Counted from the stretch's first letter, positions 35,240 through 45,114 are shown. The stretch: DNA of 64,000 bases from UBA6163 sp041753075 (GCA_041753075.1 JBGSVE010000057.1:1-64000); one strand, 5' to 3'. Notes: generated by a model from the sequence alone, not told the origin. A program made the numbers and translations.

Positions 35240-36532
35240 TTATTGTTCGATCCATCTTTTTGCTTTGCCTTCGAACCGCGGCAACGAGCCAACATCGACA
35301 GACGAGACCTCGATTCTCAGTCCCAATTGCTCGCGAAAGGCATTGTGCAATTGTTGGGCGGTGGCAATATCGGCTTCGACTTCGATTCGTAGTTCGTGCA
35401 TCTCTTCGTGACGACTGCGATGAACTCGGTATTCGTTGTCGCCGGCGACGCGCCGCACAATCGCTTCAACGCTCGACGGAAAAACGTTGACCCCACGTAT
35501 GACCACCATATCGTCAACGCGGCCAAGCACGCCACCACGCAAGAAAAGAAATCGATTGGCCGCGCTGGCGCTGCGCTCGGCGCGAACCAAGTCGCCGGTA
35601 CGGTAGCGTATCGCCGGTGCCCCCAGACGTCCTAGGTTGGTTAGCACCAGCTCGGCCAGCTCGCCATCGCTGGCGGCGCGTCCAGCGGGAAATTCATGAG
35701 AAAACACAATTGGTTCGGCGATGAATTCCGATTCAATCACGTGAATTCCGGTGCCGCTGGAGTCGCCGACGCCCCAGGGACCAATTTCCGTGGCACCGCA
35801 GTGGTCAACAACGCGTGCTCCCCAAGCCGCTTCGATTCGTTCCCGGACTTCCGCGATTGAGCCGCCCGACTCGCCGGCGACGATGATTCGCGAAACCGTC
35901 GATTGAGCCAAGTCGATGTCAAGCTGTTTGGCAACCGTCGCCAAGTGCAATGCGTACGACGGTGTGCAACAGAGCACCGTTGCTTCACAGGCGGCGATCG
36001 CGTGCAAACGTGCTTGGGTCGTCATGCCGCCGCCGGGAACCACCAACGCCCGGCGATCGACAATCGCATCATGCGCAGACCAAAAGCCAATGAACGGCCC
36101 GTAAGAAAACGCCATAAATGCCGTATCGTTTGATGACACCTCCGCGACGTCCAATACGTATTGCCACGTTTCGATCCACCAGCGCCAATCTGCGGCGGTG
36201 TCAAGCATCAAAATTGGGCTGCCAGTTGAACCGCTGGTTTGATGGGCGCGGACGTAGTCGTGGCGAGGCAACCCGCAAATCGTTGCCGGCAAGCCGGGAA
36301 GCAAATCGTCCTTAGTTAAAATCGGAATGGACGTGATTTGAGCCAGGTTCGTCAGCGGCAACTCAATTTGCGCCAACCGTTCTTGATACAGCGGTTGTTG
36401 CTCGCGTGCGTGCAGCAGAACTCGATTCAGTTTCTCGAGTTGCGTTGCCTTCAGCGTGCCGTCGGGGCACTCGCGATACCTTTGGCGCTGGCCAGCGGCT
36501 GCTAAGTCAAAATTTTCGCGTGACTGCGTCAT
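35240..36532 (-). CDS. Phenylacetate-CoA ligase-like AMP-binding enzyme
   Basis: The 430-residue protein is the size of PaaK and has the AMP/ATP-binding loop HQTSGSTGSPIL, the aromatic/aliphatic core YVLDVAEVS, FSYGPFIGFWS, and HCGATEIGPWGV, followed by RYRTGDLVRAER and GRVDDMVVIRGVNVFPSSVE. It would activate a carboxylic acid to its CoA ester. No other phenylacetate degradation gene is nearby, so the substrate may be different. The ATG at 36532 removes a 26-residue upstream extension that is not conserved in style. It heads the minus-strand set paaK-DUF971-TMTC. Confidence 0.85.
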   Translation of the reverse strand: MTQSRENFDLAAAGQRQRYRECPDGTLKATQLEKLNRVLLHAREQQPLYQERLAQIELPLTNLAQITSIPILTKDDLLPGLPATICGLPRHDYVRAHQTSGSTGSPILMLDTAADWRWWIETWQYVLDVAEVSSNDTAFMAFSYGPFIGFWSAHDAIVDRRALVVPGGGMTTQARLHAIAACEATVLCCTPSYALHLATVAKQLDIDLAQSTVSRIIVAGESGGSIAEVRERIEAAWGARVVDHCGATEIGPWGVGDSSGTGIHVIESEFIAEPIVFSHEFPAGRAASDGELAELVLTNLGRLGAPAIRYRTGDLVRAERSASAANRFLFLRGGVLGRVDDMVVIRGVNVFPSSVEAIVRRVAGDNEYRVHRSRHEEMHELRIEVEADIATAQQLHNAFREQLGLRIEVSSVDVGSLPRFEGKAKRWIEQ

Positions 36533-36895
36533 TGAGATTATGAAGTTTCCGGGAATGAAGGGACTGTCACACAACGCTAAATCAAAGAGCCCCAACCAGT
36601 AGAGACTCAATCAGCAATCTCACCATTGTTATCAAATCGTGAAGAAACGAAGTGTTCTTCAATCTGGAGTTGTGGAGGTTCCGGCCGTCGATCAAATTCG
36701 TCGCCTGCGTCTCAGCTCGAAGCCATCTCGCGTTGAGATTGTAAGCATTGTGTCGCGATGACGGGCTGGCTTGGCTGCTTGCCACGGCGTCCCGCAAAGT
36801 CTTCACACAAGGCTAACAGACTTTCCATCACACGTTCGTATCGAGACAGTCAATTACCGACCTTGCAAACGTACCACGCCTTATTTATTGCCCGC
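36533..36895. other. Divergent intergenic region between the PaaK-like gene and the first prepilin
   Basis: This 363-bp region should carry the promoters for both divergent transcripts. I saw no strong dyad, repeat or standard promoter pair. An open frame from 36758 into the pilin gene crosses it, but the extra residues are basic and low in hydrophobicity and do not resemble a prepilin leader. Confidence 0.35.
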
Positions 36896-38086
36896 ATGAA
36901 TCCGACAACGATATCGAAACGAACTCATTTCCCATTCGGTTTGGTTCGGTGTGGATTTACGCTCGTCGAGTTGTTGGTAACGATCTCGATTATCGGCGTT
37001 TTGGCCGCGATGCTGCTGCCTGCGGTGAATTCGGCGCGTGAAGGGGCTCGCGGGACACAATGTAAGAACAATTTGCGTGAATTTGGCGTGGCGATGACGA
37101 CGCGAGCGACGCAGCCTGATGGCCAATTCTGTAGTGGAAATATGGATTGGGCTCGCGATGGCGTTCCCACCGAGGTCGGCTGGGTTGCTGACGTGGTCAA
37201 GCGATCGTTGTTGGCTAGCGAGCTACGCTGTCCGTCGAATACGGCGACCGCGACGAAGGCGATTGAGCAGCTATTGACGCTCGAAGACGCGGCAATCACC
37301 GGCCCAGATTGCGTCGACATGCTTGGCCAAGCGATGCGAGTCAATGATCTGAGTGAGGAGATTCGCAACATTGCGCGAACCATCAAGGAAGGGCCGAATG
37401 GAACGGGCTTTATGGCGGTCGGTTCACCCGAGCGCGCCGCGGAGATCTCGAAAATGGTGCTCGAGAACGGCTACAACACAAATTACGCCCCCACGTGGAC
37501 TCTGGTGCGGTCGGAGTTCCAAATCGATGATGTAGGCAATCCACGGAAGCTTTCTGCTGCGTGTGATGATGACCCACGGGGAAAGAATGTCACTAAGGGT
37601 CCATTGACCCTCAAGGTGCTGGACTCCGGTCGAGCGGCTGGCAATACCGTGCCGCTGCTATGCGACGCTTCGGCCGGTGGGACGTTGTCGTCGGAGATTC
37701 CCGAGTTTCTCAATGCGGGTGACTTATATGTGGTTTCGATGGTGGGATTGCCCGTCGTAGCCAAAGACTCGCCGGAGTTTCCATCTCTGGCAATTTATGA
37801 TGTTCCTGATTTTCCAACGGGCACAGCTCGTGAAGGCAATGACGGGTGGCTAAAAGTTTGGACGCGGCACGTGTTACAAGATTTTCGCGGCATGTCGACG
37901 CATCATAAGGGTATCTGCAACGTGCTGATGGCCGATGGGTCGATTCAGTCGCTCGCGGACGCAAACAACGATCAGTTCATCAACAATGGTTTTCCAGCGA
38001 ATTCAGACTTCCAATCGGACAAGATTGAAGCGGGGTCGCTCGAATTGGCGAGTTTCTACAACCTTCAAACTCGTGGTAGTAAGTGA
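36896..38086 (+). CDS. DUF1559-type prepilin-like exported protein (first copy)
   Basis: The 396-residue protein starts with a short basic leader ending in RCG and then FTLVELLVTISIIGVLAAML, a type IV prepilin cleavage and assembly helix with the key Glu5. SAREGARGTQCKNNLREFGV follows, as in DUF1559 proteins. The C terminus has HHKGICNVLMADGSIQSLAD, the H-x9-DG region, then DANNDQFINNGF, which looks like a decayed version of the NGDG loop in the other two copies. The ATG at 36896 gives a 19-residue leader. It is the first gene of the long plus-strand run. Confidence 0.88.
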   Translation: MNPTTISKRTHFPFGLVRCGFTLVELLVTISIIGVLAAMLLPAVNSAREGARGTQCKNNLREFGVAMTTRATQPDGQFCSGNMDWARDGVPTEVGWVADVVKRSLLASELRCPSNTATATKAIEQLLTLEDAAITGPDCVDMLGQAMRVNDLSEEIRNIARTIKEGPNGTGFMAVGSPERAAEISKMVLENGYNTNYAPTWTLVRSEFQIDDVGNPRKLSAACDDDPRGKNVTKGPLTLKVLDSGRAAGNTVPLLCDASAGGTLSSEIPEFLNAGDLYVVSMVGLPVVAKDSPEFPSLAIYDVPDFPTGTAREGNDGWLKVWTRHVLQDFRGMSTHHKGICNVLMADGSIQSLADANNDQFINNGFPANSDFQSDKIEAGSLELASFYNLQTRGSK

Positions 38087-38210
38087 GCTGTTTGCATAGG
38101 CAGTATTGGTTTGTAGGCGTATGACCACACGTCGTTGTCATCGTCGGATTTTCCCCAACCCGTGATTTTATCTGACTGGTGAATCACAAAGTTTTCCTGG
38201 AGATTTGGAA

Positions 38211-39512
38211 ATGTCGCGAAAGCGAAACCTGGGCTTCACGCTCATCGAACTACTGGTGGTGATTTCGATCATCGCTCTGCTGGCTGCATTGCTTCTGCCA
38301 GCAATCACTAAGGCCCGTGAGGCCGCTCGCCGGGCTCAGTGCCAAGCGAACCTTAAGAACGTCGGTATTGGACTGTTCAAGTACAGCACGGCCAATCCTG
38401 GTGGTGCATTTTGCAGCGGTGCCAGCGATTTCCGTCGCGATGGCTGCATGGACACCTACGGTTGGGTTGCCGATATCGTCAATGTTGGCGACGGCAACTT
38501 GAACGAATCATTGGACCCCAGTAACCCATTGAAGGGTTCGGAAAAATTGAACGACCTTTGGGGTGCGGACACGTCGGACGCCAAAGACGGTGCTCCCTCG
38601 TCACGCTTGAACGCAGGCCTGTGCGGCAAGCCAACGTGGAAGGGTGTTTCGGGCGGTGCCGAAACGACCTTCGCGGGAACGCCGGACGATACCGTCGGTC
38701 GCGCTGAATTAGTAGCTCGGTACTTCATTCAGGGCGGGTTTAACACTAATTATGCCGCTTCGTGGCACTTGGTCCGCGGTGGCGTAAAGACCCAGTCGAT
38801 CACGGTCAGTACCGTGAGCACGCTGCACACGTCAAACACCAATCAGTTCAAAGGTATCGGCGCGACGACCGGTCCGTTGTCAGCAACGGTAATGGACAAG
38901 TCACGCATCCCATCGAGCAACGTCGGCTTCATCGGTTGTGCATCGCCTGGCGATATCGACGAAGCAATTTCGGGAGCGTCGTTCGAAAAGACCGCCACCG
39001 GAACGTATTCGGTTTTTGCCAAGGGTGATGACGAGACCAAGATCTACATCCCCAGCGGCGCGTTGTTGACCGAAGCTTTCAACGATGGCCCGGCCACCTA
39101 TAATCCCGGCAACAAGACTCTCGATTTGATCGGTGCGAACCAGCGATTGGATCTGCAGATCAATTGCGAGCGTGGCGAATCAACGACAAGTGGTTGTCAA
39201 ACGCCAATGCTTGGCAATAACATCTTCTTCCAAGACACCCGCGATTGGTTGGCCGTCCATCAAGGTTCGGTCAACGTACTCATGGGCGACGGTTCGGTTA
39301 AAGGTTTCAATGACACCAACGGCGACGGATTCTTGAATCCAGGTTTCCGGGTTGGCTACGCTGATAACCTGCCCGCGACCCAAGCAACGCCGCTGACTGA
39401 CGCCGAAGTTCTTAACATTGGATACGCCGACGCAACGGTTGAAATGCCAAAGGACCAGTTCTTTGCTGGTATGTTCCTTGACGAAACCTTCTTCAAGGGT
39501 AAGTTCGAGTAA
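38211..39512 (+). CDS. DUF1559-type prepilin-like exported protein (second copy)
   Basis: The 433-residue protein has a very short leader (MSRKRNLG) before FTLIELLVVISIIALLAALL, an ideal type IV prepilin signal, then AREAARRAQCQANLKNVGIG. It ends with the H-x9-DG segment (HQGSVNVLMGDGSVKGF) and DTNGDGFLNPGFRV. ATG 38211 is preferred over the TTG at 38205 because GGAG lies 8 nt upstream. The middle part has Cys residues (FCSGASDFRRDGCMDTYGW) matching the DUF2304 fusion pilin, so those two copies are close relatives. A strong terminator follows. Confidence 0.92.
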   Translation: MSRKRNLGFTLIELLVVISIIALLAALLLPAITKAREAARRAQCQANLKNVGIGLFKYSTANPGGAFCSGASDFRRDGCMDTYGWVADIVNVGDGNLNESLDPSNPLKGSEKLNDLWGADTSDAKDGAPSSRLNAGLCGKPTWKGVSGGAETTFAGTPDDTVGRAELVARYFIQGGFNTNYAASWHLVRGGVKTQSITVSTVSTLHTSNTNQFKGIGATTGPLSATVMDKSRIPSSNVGFIGCASPGDIDEAISGASFEKTATGTYSVFAKGDDETKIYIPSGALLTEAFNDGPATYNPGNKTLDLIGANQRLDLQINCERGESTTSGCQTPMLGNNIFFQDTRDWLAVHQGSVNVLMGDGSVKGFNDTNGDGFLNPGFRVGYADNLPATQATPLTDAEVLNIGYADATVEMPKDQFFAGMFLDETFFKGKFE

Positions 39513-39560
39513 ATCTCGTTTTGATTTGATCGCTTGTTGACAAGACAAGCCGAACCCTTC

Positions 39561-39600
39561 ACCTCTGGGGTCGAGTCTTCTCGGCCTCAGAGGTTGTTTT
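39561..39600 (+). terminator. Intrinsic terminator after the second prepilin gene
   Basis: A 15-bp stem (39561-39575 with 39580-39594, one mismatch plus one G-T pair) around a TCTT loop is followed at once by TGTTTT. This is the clearest rho-independent terminator in the window. It separates the prepilin transcript from the DUF1573 gene, which starts 31 bp later. Confidence 0.85.
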
Positions 39601-39630
39601 CATATACATCAAGTTTTTGTTGGAGTGGTT

Positions 39631-40821
39631 ATGAGTCCGTTGGCGAAACGACTTTTATTTGTTGTTGTTAGCATTTGTATGTTGGCAGTATTGGCCGGCG
39701 CGATCGTCTCGTTTGCAGACTTCGCCCCCGATGGCGTTCCCGTCCACCGACGTGCTGAATATGAGGCCAAGGTGGCTAGCCTGCAGGCCCGATCCGAGAT
39801 GCTAAGAAGCATGAATGATAAGCCTCATGCCAAAATTGGTATCGACAAAAAGACCTATGATTTTGGGTTGATGGATCCTCATACCACCGCTGAACACACG
39901 TTCGAGATTCGCAATGAAGGTTCGCTGGATTTGTTTTTGGAAGATGGCGGCACAAGCTGCAAGTGTACGGTCAGCCATGTCGATGGCCGCGCGGTTAAGC
40001 CAGGCGAGGTCGCCTATGTCAAATTGACCTGGAACACGGGGTATCAATCTGAGCAGTACGAACAAACATCGATCATTCGCACGAATGACCCCGAGCGACC
40101 TGAGCTCGAGTTGAAGGTCAGGGGCCAAGTTCGTGCTGAGTTGGTGGTGGCCGCCGCAGAATTGCCGATGCCTGCGACTGATGCCGGTACGCTTGTATCT
40201 TCGAGCACTTTCTTATACAGCCAACTTTGGGATGATTTTCACGTCGAATCGGCCACAAGCGATTTGCCGGGGTTCCAGTGGTCAACCGAACCGCTCACCA
40301 ACGCGGACCTGCCGCAAGGTGACCTTGAAGCGAAGTCGGCGTGGAAGTTTACGGTTTCCTGTATCCCGACCAAGGTGGGCCGATATGCCGGCGAGGTGCA
40401 ATTGAAGGTCGTTCCGACAAGCGGCGGCGAGCCCGTCGATCGCGAGCTTACCGTCGTAGGAACGGTGCGATCGGCCATCAGCTTTCAAGATCCAGATTTG
40501 GATCAAGGCAAAGGTCTGGTACTAGGTTTGATTCGTCGCGATTCGGGTTACGAGCGATCGCTGATCGTGCGGGTTCGCAATGCCCAGGATCGACAAATCG
40601 AAGTCTTGGACATTAAGCCAGACATGCTGAGCGCGGAGTTGGTCGCCACGGGCCAGCCGGGTGCATACCGATTGACACTGAAGTTGGCCGACGACGCCGC
40701 TGTGTTCGCGTTTGATCGCGAAGATCAACATGGGTATGTCGAGGTCGGTGATCCGAACGACAACAAATTCAAGAATTGGTTGCCACTTTATGGCTCGATT
40801 ATTAACTCGCCGAGTCCGTAG
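39631..40821 (+). CDS. DUF1573-domain membrane-anchored protein
   Basis: The 396-residue protein has one N-terminal membrane helix (LLFVVVSICMLAVLAGAIVSF) and is otherwise extracytoplasmic. The DUF1573 motif is clear: YDFGLMDPHTTAEHTFEIRN followed by GGTSCKCTVSHVDG, an Ig-like fold with a Cys pair. Two more beta-rich repeats follow. The ATG at 39631 has GGAG 5 nt upstream and is preferred over a GTG at 39625. Such proteins are common on planctomycete surfaces; the role is unknown. It begins a new transcript after the terminator. Confidence 0.85.
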   Translation: MSPLAKRLLFVVVSICMLAVLAGAIVSFADFAPDGVPVHRRAEYEAKVASLQARSEMLRSMNDKPHAKIGIDKKTYDFGLMDPHTTAEHTFEIRNEGSLDLFLEDGGTSCKCTVSHVDGRAVKPGEVAYVKLTWNTGYQSEQYEQTSIIRTNDPERPELELKVRGQVRAELVVAAAELPMPATDAGTLVSSSTFLYSQLWDDFHVESATSDLPGFQWSTEPLTNADLPQGDLEAKSAWKFTVSCIPTKVGRYAGEVQLKVVPTSGGEPVDRELTVVGTVRSAISFQDPDLDQGKGLVLGLIRRDSGYERSLIVRVRNAQDRQIEVLDIKPDMLSAELVATGQPGAYRLTLKLADDAAVFAFDREDQHGYVEVGDPNDNKFKNWLPLYGSIINSPSP

Positions 40822-40873
40822 TCACGAGCGGAAAAAAGGTGTCTGACGTCAAACTTAATTCAGGACAGAAGCA

Positions 40874-43003
40874 ATGAGTATGGCCGAATCGACGGCACGG
40901 ACGGGAATCGAATTTGCATGTGGTAAATGTTCGCATCCAAATCTAGCAGGGGTAAAGTTTTGTGGTGGATGCGGCCATTCTTTATTTGAGCCATGTCCTG
41001 GTTGTGGCCAGTCGGTGCGATTGACGGAAAAGTTTTGCGGCGCCTGTGGCGCGGATTTGGAAGCGGCGCTGCAGTCGCGGATGGAGAAGGCTGAGCAGGC
41101 GATGGTGGCGGCGGTGGCGGCGACGAAAGAGCATCGCTATGCCGACGCGATCACGCGTTTAGAAATTGTCATCAAGGACCAAGACTTTCGGCTTGCGGAA
41201 TTAGCTGACCAAGCTCGTCAGGCGCTTGCCAAGATTATCGCGCTGCGCGACCAAATGACGACGCGCGTTGAGGCCGCCGCACGGGCGGCCAAAGTCGCCG
41301 CAGCGAACGCTGATCGCGAAGAGGTCGTGAGGATTCTGGACAGTGTGCCGGTTAAGTTGCTGGACGAGGATTCGGCGCGGTTACTGTCCAAGTCACGATC
41401 GTTTGTTTGCGAACTGGCAGAACTCGTTTCCACGCTTCGCGGATGTCTTAGTGAGAAAAATTGGCTGCTCGCGGGTTCCTTGATCGAACGGCTGGTTGAG
41501 CTTTGCCCCGAAGACGAATCATTTCGATCGCTCGGCGGCCAGGTCGCCTCCAAGTTAATGATCGAAGCGGATCGCCAATACTCCCGGCGCGACTACGCCA
41601 GGGCCGTTGATTGTTTGGACGCGGTCCCCGCGACGGCACATGATGCTGCCTATGCTGAGCTTCGCCAAAAGATTGACAACGTCGAGTGGCTCAGTGCGCA
41701 GTTTGACGCCGAGCCTTATGCGACAGCAACACTGGGCAGATTAGCAGTTCGTTTGGCCAAACAAACGCCCGACGATCCGCAAGGCAAGGAGTTGGTCAAT
41801 CGGATCGCCACGCGGTTGAAAGAGCCGATCGTGGATCGTCGCCATCCCTATCCGGTGTGGAATGGTTCGCGCCGCAGTCGCCTCGGCGGTGACGCAGCGA
41901 TATTGGGTTGGCCGCGGTGCGTGGATTGCCGTGGTGACGCCGTCACGCAAAAATTTCCCGCCCGATTTTCGGTAGCGATAGGTCTGGCGATGCAAGGACT
42001 CGGCGGTGCCAGGGTCAACGAGTCGCTCTGGGAAAAGAAGAGTTTGCTGGGTGGCATTGGCGGTCGCCGCAAGGCCAGAATCTGCTGGGGCGTCGACATC
42101 GGCAACAGCGCGATTCACGCGGTGTTGTTGCAGAAAGACGCTACGAATGTAGTGGTGATTCAAGCTTACTATGTTGAGTTTCCGCCTCCCACGCGGCTGG
42201 GTAAGGATTCGCGTGGGCCGTTGGTCATTCGCGATGCAATCAAGACAATGACCGACGCGATTGACTTTGGGTCGGTAGACGTTGTCGCCAACTATCCAGG
42301 TCGTGAAGTGCTGGTCCGTTTTGTCGAGTTGCCGCCGGTCGAGGACAAGAAGGCAAAGGCACTGTTGGAAGTCGAAGCAACGGGTCAGTTCCCAATCGCC
42401 AACGACGAATTGTGCATGATCCGGTGGTTTGCCGAAAAACCCGAGCAAGATGGTTACGGTCGGCCTGCGGCGATTGTTGCAGCGAGGAAATTTGCGGTGA
42501 AGAATCGTGTTGATTTCTTAGTCGAAGCTGGACTTAAGGTTTCGTCGCTGCAGTGCGAGCAAATTGCGTTGGTTAATTTCGCGGCAGTGGAATTCGAGGC
42601 CGAGCTACAACCGCCTGCTGGCTCCAATCATCGCGTTGGAATTGCGTTGGTTGATGCGGGAAGTGCTGCCACAACATTGGTCCTCATGGATTCCATCGGC
42701 TTTTGGTTTCGCACGATCGAAGGCGGCAGCGAAGAATTGACAATGTCGCTGGCACGAACCGCAAAAGTGGTCGCTGACGAGGCCGATCGGCTGAAGAAAG
42801 ACCCGTCTTTGTTGGCTAGTCCAGCGAAGGAGTATGCGGTCATTGAAGAACGACAGCAGGCCCTGGCGCTGCGGCTTAGTCAAGTCATTGGCGAACCGCT
42901 GAAACAATCTCGAACGCTCAAGATCGAGCAAACTTGGGCCGTTGGTGGTGGCGCGTTCGGCCATGGGTGGATTCGTCGCGTGTTGTGTGGCGCGACTGAC
43001 TGA
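40874..43003 (+). CDS. Double zinc ribbon / PilM-like ATPase fusion
   Basis: The N terminus carries two zinc ribbons with eight regularly placed Cys (16, 19, 30, 33, 41, 44, 55, 58; CGKC...CGGC and CPGC...CGAC). Residues 65-330 are helical with coiled-coil character (AAKVAAANADREEVVRIL) and TPR-like parts. The C-terminal 300 residues (from about 404) are a PilM/FtsA-like actin-fold domain: CWGVDIGNSAIHAVLLQ, then DVVANYPGREVLVRFVELPP, ALVDAGSAATTLVLMDS and TWAVGGGAF. PilM is the cytoplasmic actin-like part of type IV pilus assembly. Normal PilM is about 350 residues and lacks the ribbons. No PilN, PilO or PilQ gene is adjacent. Confidence 0.82.
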   Translation: MSMAESTARTGIEFACGKCSHPNLAGVKFCGGCGHSLFEPCPGCGQSVRLTEKFCGACGADLEAALQSRMEKAEQAMVAAVAATKEHRYADAITRLEIVIKDQDFRLAELADQARQALAKIIALRDQMTTRVEAAARAAKVAAANADREEVVRILDSVPVKLLDEDSARLLSKSRSFVCELAELVSTLRGCLSEKNWLLAGSLIERLVELCPEDESFRSLGGQVASKLMIEADRQYSRRDYARAVDCLDAVPATAHDAAYAELRQKIDNVEWLSAQFDAEPYATATLGRLAVRLAKQTPDDPQGKELVNRIATRLKEPIVDRRHPYPVWNGSRRSRLGGDAAILGWPRCVDCRGDAVTQKFPARFSVAIGLAMQGLGGARVNESLWEKKSLLGGIGGRRKARICWGVDIGNSAIHAVLLQKDATNVVVIQAYYVEFPPPTRLGKDSRGPLVIRDAIKTMTDAIDFGSVDVVANYPGREVLVRFVELPPVEDKKAKALLEVEATGQFPIANDELCMIRWFAEKPEQDGYGRPAAIVAARKFAVKNRVDFLVEAGLKVSSLQCEQIALVNFAAVEFEAELQPPAGSNHRVGIALVDAGSAATTLVLMDSIGFWFRTIEGGSEELTMSLARTAKVVADEADRLKKDPSLLASPAKEYAVIEERQQALALRLSQVIGEPLKQSRTLKIEQTWAVGGGAFGHGWIRRVLCGATD

Positions 43004-43041
43004 GAACGCCATCGTTCCCTTATTTTCGTAGTTGATCAAAA

Positions 43042-45114
43042 ATGAATTTGTTGTGTTTGCGTTCGGCCCTGTTTGGCTGCTTGGTGTTTTCGCTATTGCC
43101 GCTGGTCGGCTGTGGCAGTTCTCAAGACGATGTGATGATGAAAGCGGCACGCCGCGTACGTCCCAAAGATGCCGAGGAGCAGCCCGTCAATCCACCGCCC
43201 GCTCAAGATCAACCAGTTCCGCAGCAAGTCGAGATTGCAGCCGATATCGCACCGCAGGCGGCCCAGCCCAGCGCGCTCGACGGCGCGCCTGCGGCACCGA
43301 GTACTGTCCCGGTGGCGGTCAGGCAAATTCCATCGATCGCCGATCGCAAGCCAGCAACTTCATTAACCGCACCGGCCCGGCGCAACCGCGCCGTCGAAAG
43401 CATGGAGAAAATTGCAGCGGCGCTGAACTCATACTCAATGAGACATGGCCTTTACCCGCCTGCGGCGCTGAAGTCCTCCGGTGGCATTCCCATGTTATCA
43501 TGGCGCGTGGCGATCTTACCGGAACTGGGATACACCGAACTATATAACAAGTTCAACCTGGAAGAACCTTGGAATGGCCCTAACAATCGCAAACTGTTGG
43601 ATTTGATTCCCGACGAATTTGTGTCCCCGGAAAGGTTTGATACGAAAACCAATTTTCTGGTACCAACGGCTAGTGGTTACCTATTTGATGGTGGGCGGGA
43701 CAAGCGAGCCAACAATATCGAGGACGGTGCGGAAAACACATTGCTGTTAGTGGAAGTTGACGATTCGTTGGCGGTGCCCTGGACCCAGCCCGCCGATTTC
43801 GCTGGCCACTACAACTCGGTGAAGAACGGTCTCGGCGGACTTCGTGGTGATGGCGCGTTCGCGGTTTGGGCGAATGGCTGGCCAACGTTGATCGCCAATG
43901 AGGCCTCGTCTGAACAAATTCATAACGCCTTCACATGGGAATCGGGCGATGGCCAACTCGCCGTTACGCTTCACCGCCCAATTGTCATCGAGAGCGTCGT
44001 ACCGGTCGCTCAGGTAGCCGCTTCGTTGCCAGCGGAATCGCCGACAACTGCGCAACCGGCCTACGCATTGCCGACCGCAGGCGGGTCGCCGCGAGTCGCA
44101 ACACCCAAGCCGGTTGCCGTCGCGGAGGCGGGCAAGCGATTGCGAGAAGTGTTCGCGGACCGATTAAAGACTGCAAAGAAAGACAGTGAGATGGTCGCGC
44201 TTGCCGAGGAATTGCTGAACGAAGCCGAGGCCATGACGCTCGATACACCCGGTGCGTTTGCGATTCAAACCGCGGCGATCAAGTTGGGCAGCAATGCGGG
44301 AAAATTAGAAACGGTGCTGCGCGGCGTCGATCAACGAGTCAGCCGATTTGATGTTGATGCGTACCAGGAGAACCTCGCGGCGTTATCGATGTTTGCCATT
44401 GATGTCAGCCAACGTAATCCGCGCGACATCAATGGCATGTTGTTTTTGCGGCGCGCCATTCCAACCACTTTCGCTGCGGTATCAAACGATGATTACGACT
44501 CGGCAAACCTACTGATTCAACATTCCCTCAAATTCATCAATCAACCCCGCGACGAGTTTATCCCGAAGTCGTTGGGCCGATTGCGTGCCCAATTAACGGG
44601 AGCGAAACAGCAGTACGATCGCGCGAAAGTTTCCCTTGCAAAGTATCGCACCGAGCCGAACGACGCCGACGCTGCGTCCGCGTTTGGAAGATTCTTGTGT
44701 TTCATTAAAGGCGACTGGAGCAAGGGCCTGCCGCTGTTAACCGAAGGCGGATCCGGCCAACTTCGCGATCTAGCGACATTGGATTTAAAGGGTGCGCGGA
44801 GTTTGCAGGACTTTGTGGCGCTAGGTGACAATTGGTGGCAATTGTCCGATGCCGCGCCGGATGGTATTTATCGCCAGGCGTCCCGCGACCGTGCGTCCTA
44901 TTGGTACTCCCAGGCCTTCGCGCAAATGCCCGAGTCGCTGGACAAGCTGCACGTCAAAGCCAGACTTGATGAAGCTGGGAATGCCGAAAAAACCAGCCCG
45001 CTAGCGCTGCTGGAGTCGATCGCCGACGCCGCTGACGTGAATTTGAGCGTCAGCTTGGTATCGCTTTCCGAAGGCGGCGCACGCTTTGGCCGTCCCAATG
45101 ACGAAGACGAATGA
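43042..45114 (+). CDS. Large lipoprotein with a DUF1559-like domain
   Basis: The 690-residue product has a lipoprotein signal (LLPLVGC, Cys24), then a Pro/Gln/Ala-rich linker to about residue 105. The domain at 110-300 (YPPAALKSSGGIPMLSWRVA, then LPELGYTELYNKFNLEEPW) is what DUF1559-type proteins carry after the pilin helix, but here without any pilin helix. The C-terminal half includes FLCFIKGDWSKGLPLLTEGG and helical repeats. It lies 38 bp after the PilM-like gene in the same direction, suggesting an outer partner of the same machinery; that is inferred from position. Confidence 0.78.
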   Translation: MNLLCLRSALFGCLVFSLLPLVGCGSSQDDVMMKAARRVRPKDAEEQPVNPPPAQDQPVPQQVEIAADIAPQAAQPSALDGAPAAPSTVPVAVRQIPSIADRKPATSLTAPARRNRAVESMEKIAAALNSYSMRHGLYPPAALKSSGGIPMLSWRVAILPELGYTELYNKFNLEEPWNGPNNRKLLDLIPDEFVSPERFDTKTNFLVPTASGYLFDGGRDKRANNIEDGAENTLLLVEVDDSLAVPWTQPADFAGHYNSVKNGLGGLRGDGAFAVWANGWPTLIANEASSEQIHNAFTWESGDGQLAVTLHRPIVIESVVPVAQVAASLPAESPTTAQPAYALPTAGGSPRVATPKPVAVAEAGKRLREVFADRLKTAKKDSEMVALAEELLNEAEAMTLDTPGAFAIQTAAIKLGSNAGKLETVLRGVDQRVSRFDVDAYQENLAALSMFAIDVSQRNPRDINGMLFLRRAIPTTFAAVSNDDYDSANLLIQHSLKFINQPRDEFIPKSLGRLRAQLTGAKQQYDRAKVSLAKYRTEPNDADAASAFGRFLCFIKGDWSKGLPLLTEGGSGQLRDLATLDLKGARSLQDFVALGDNWWQLSDAAPDGIYRQASRDRASYWYSQAFAQMPESLDKLHVKARLDEAGNAEKTSPLALLESIADAADVNLSVSLVSLSEGGARFGRPNDEDE

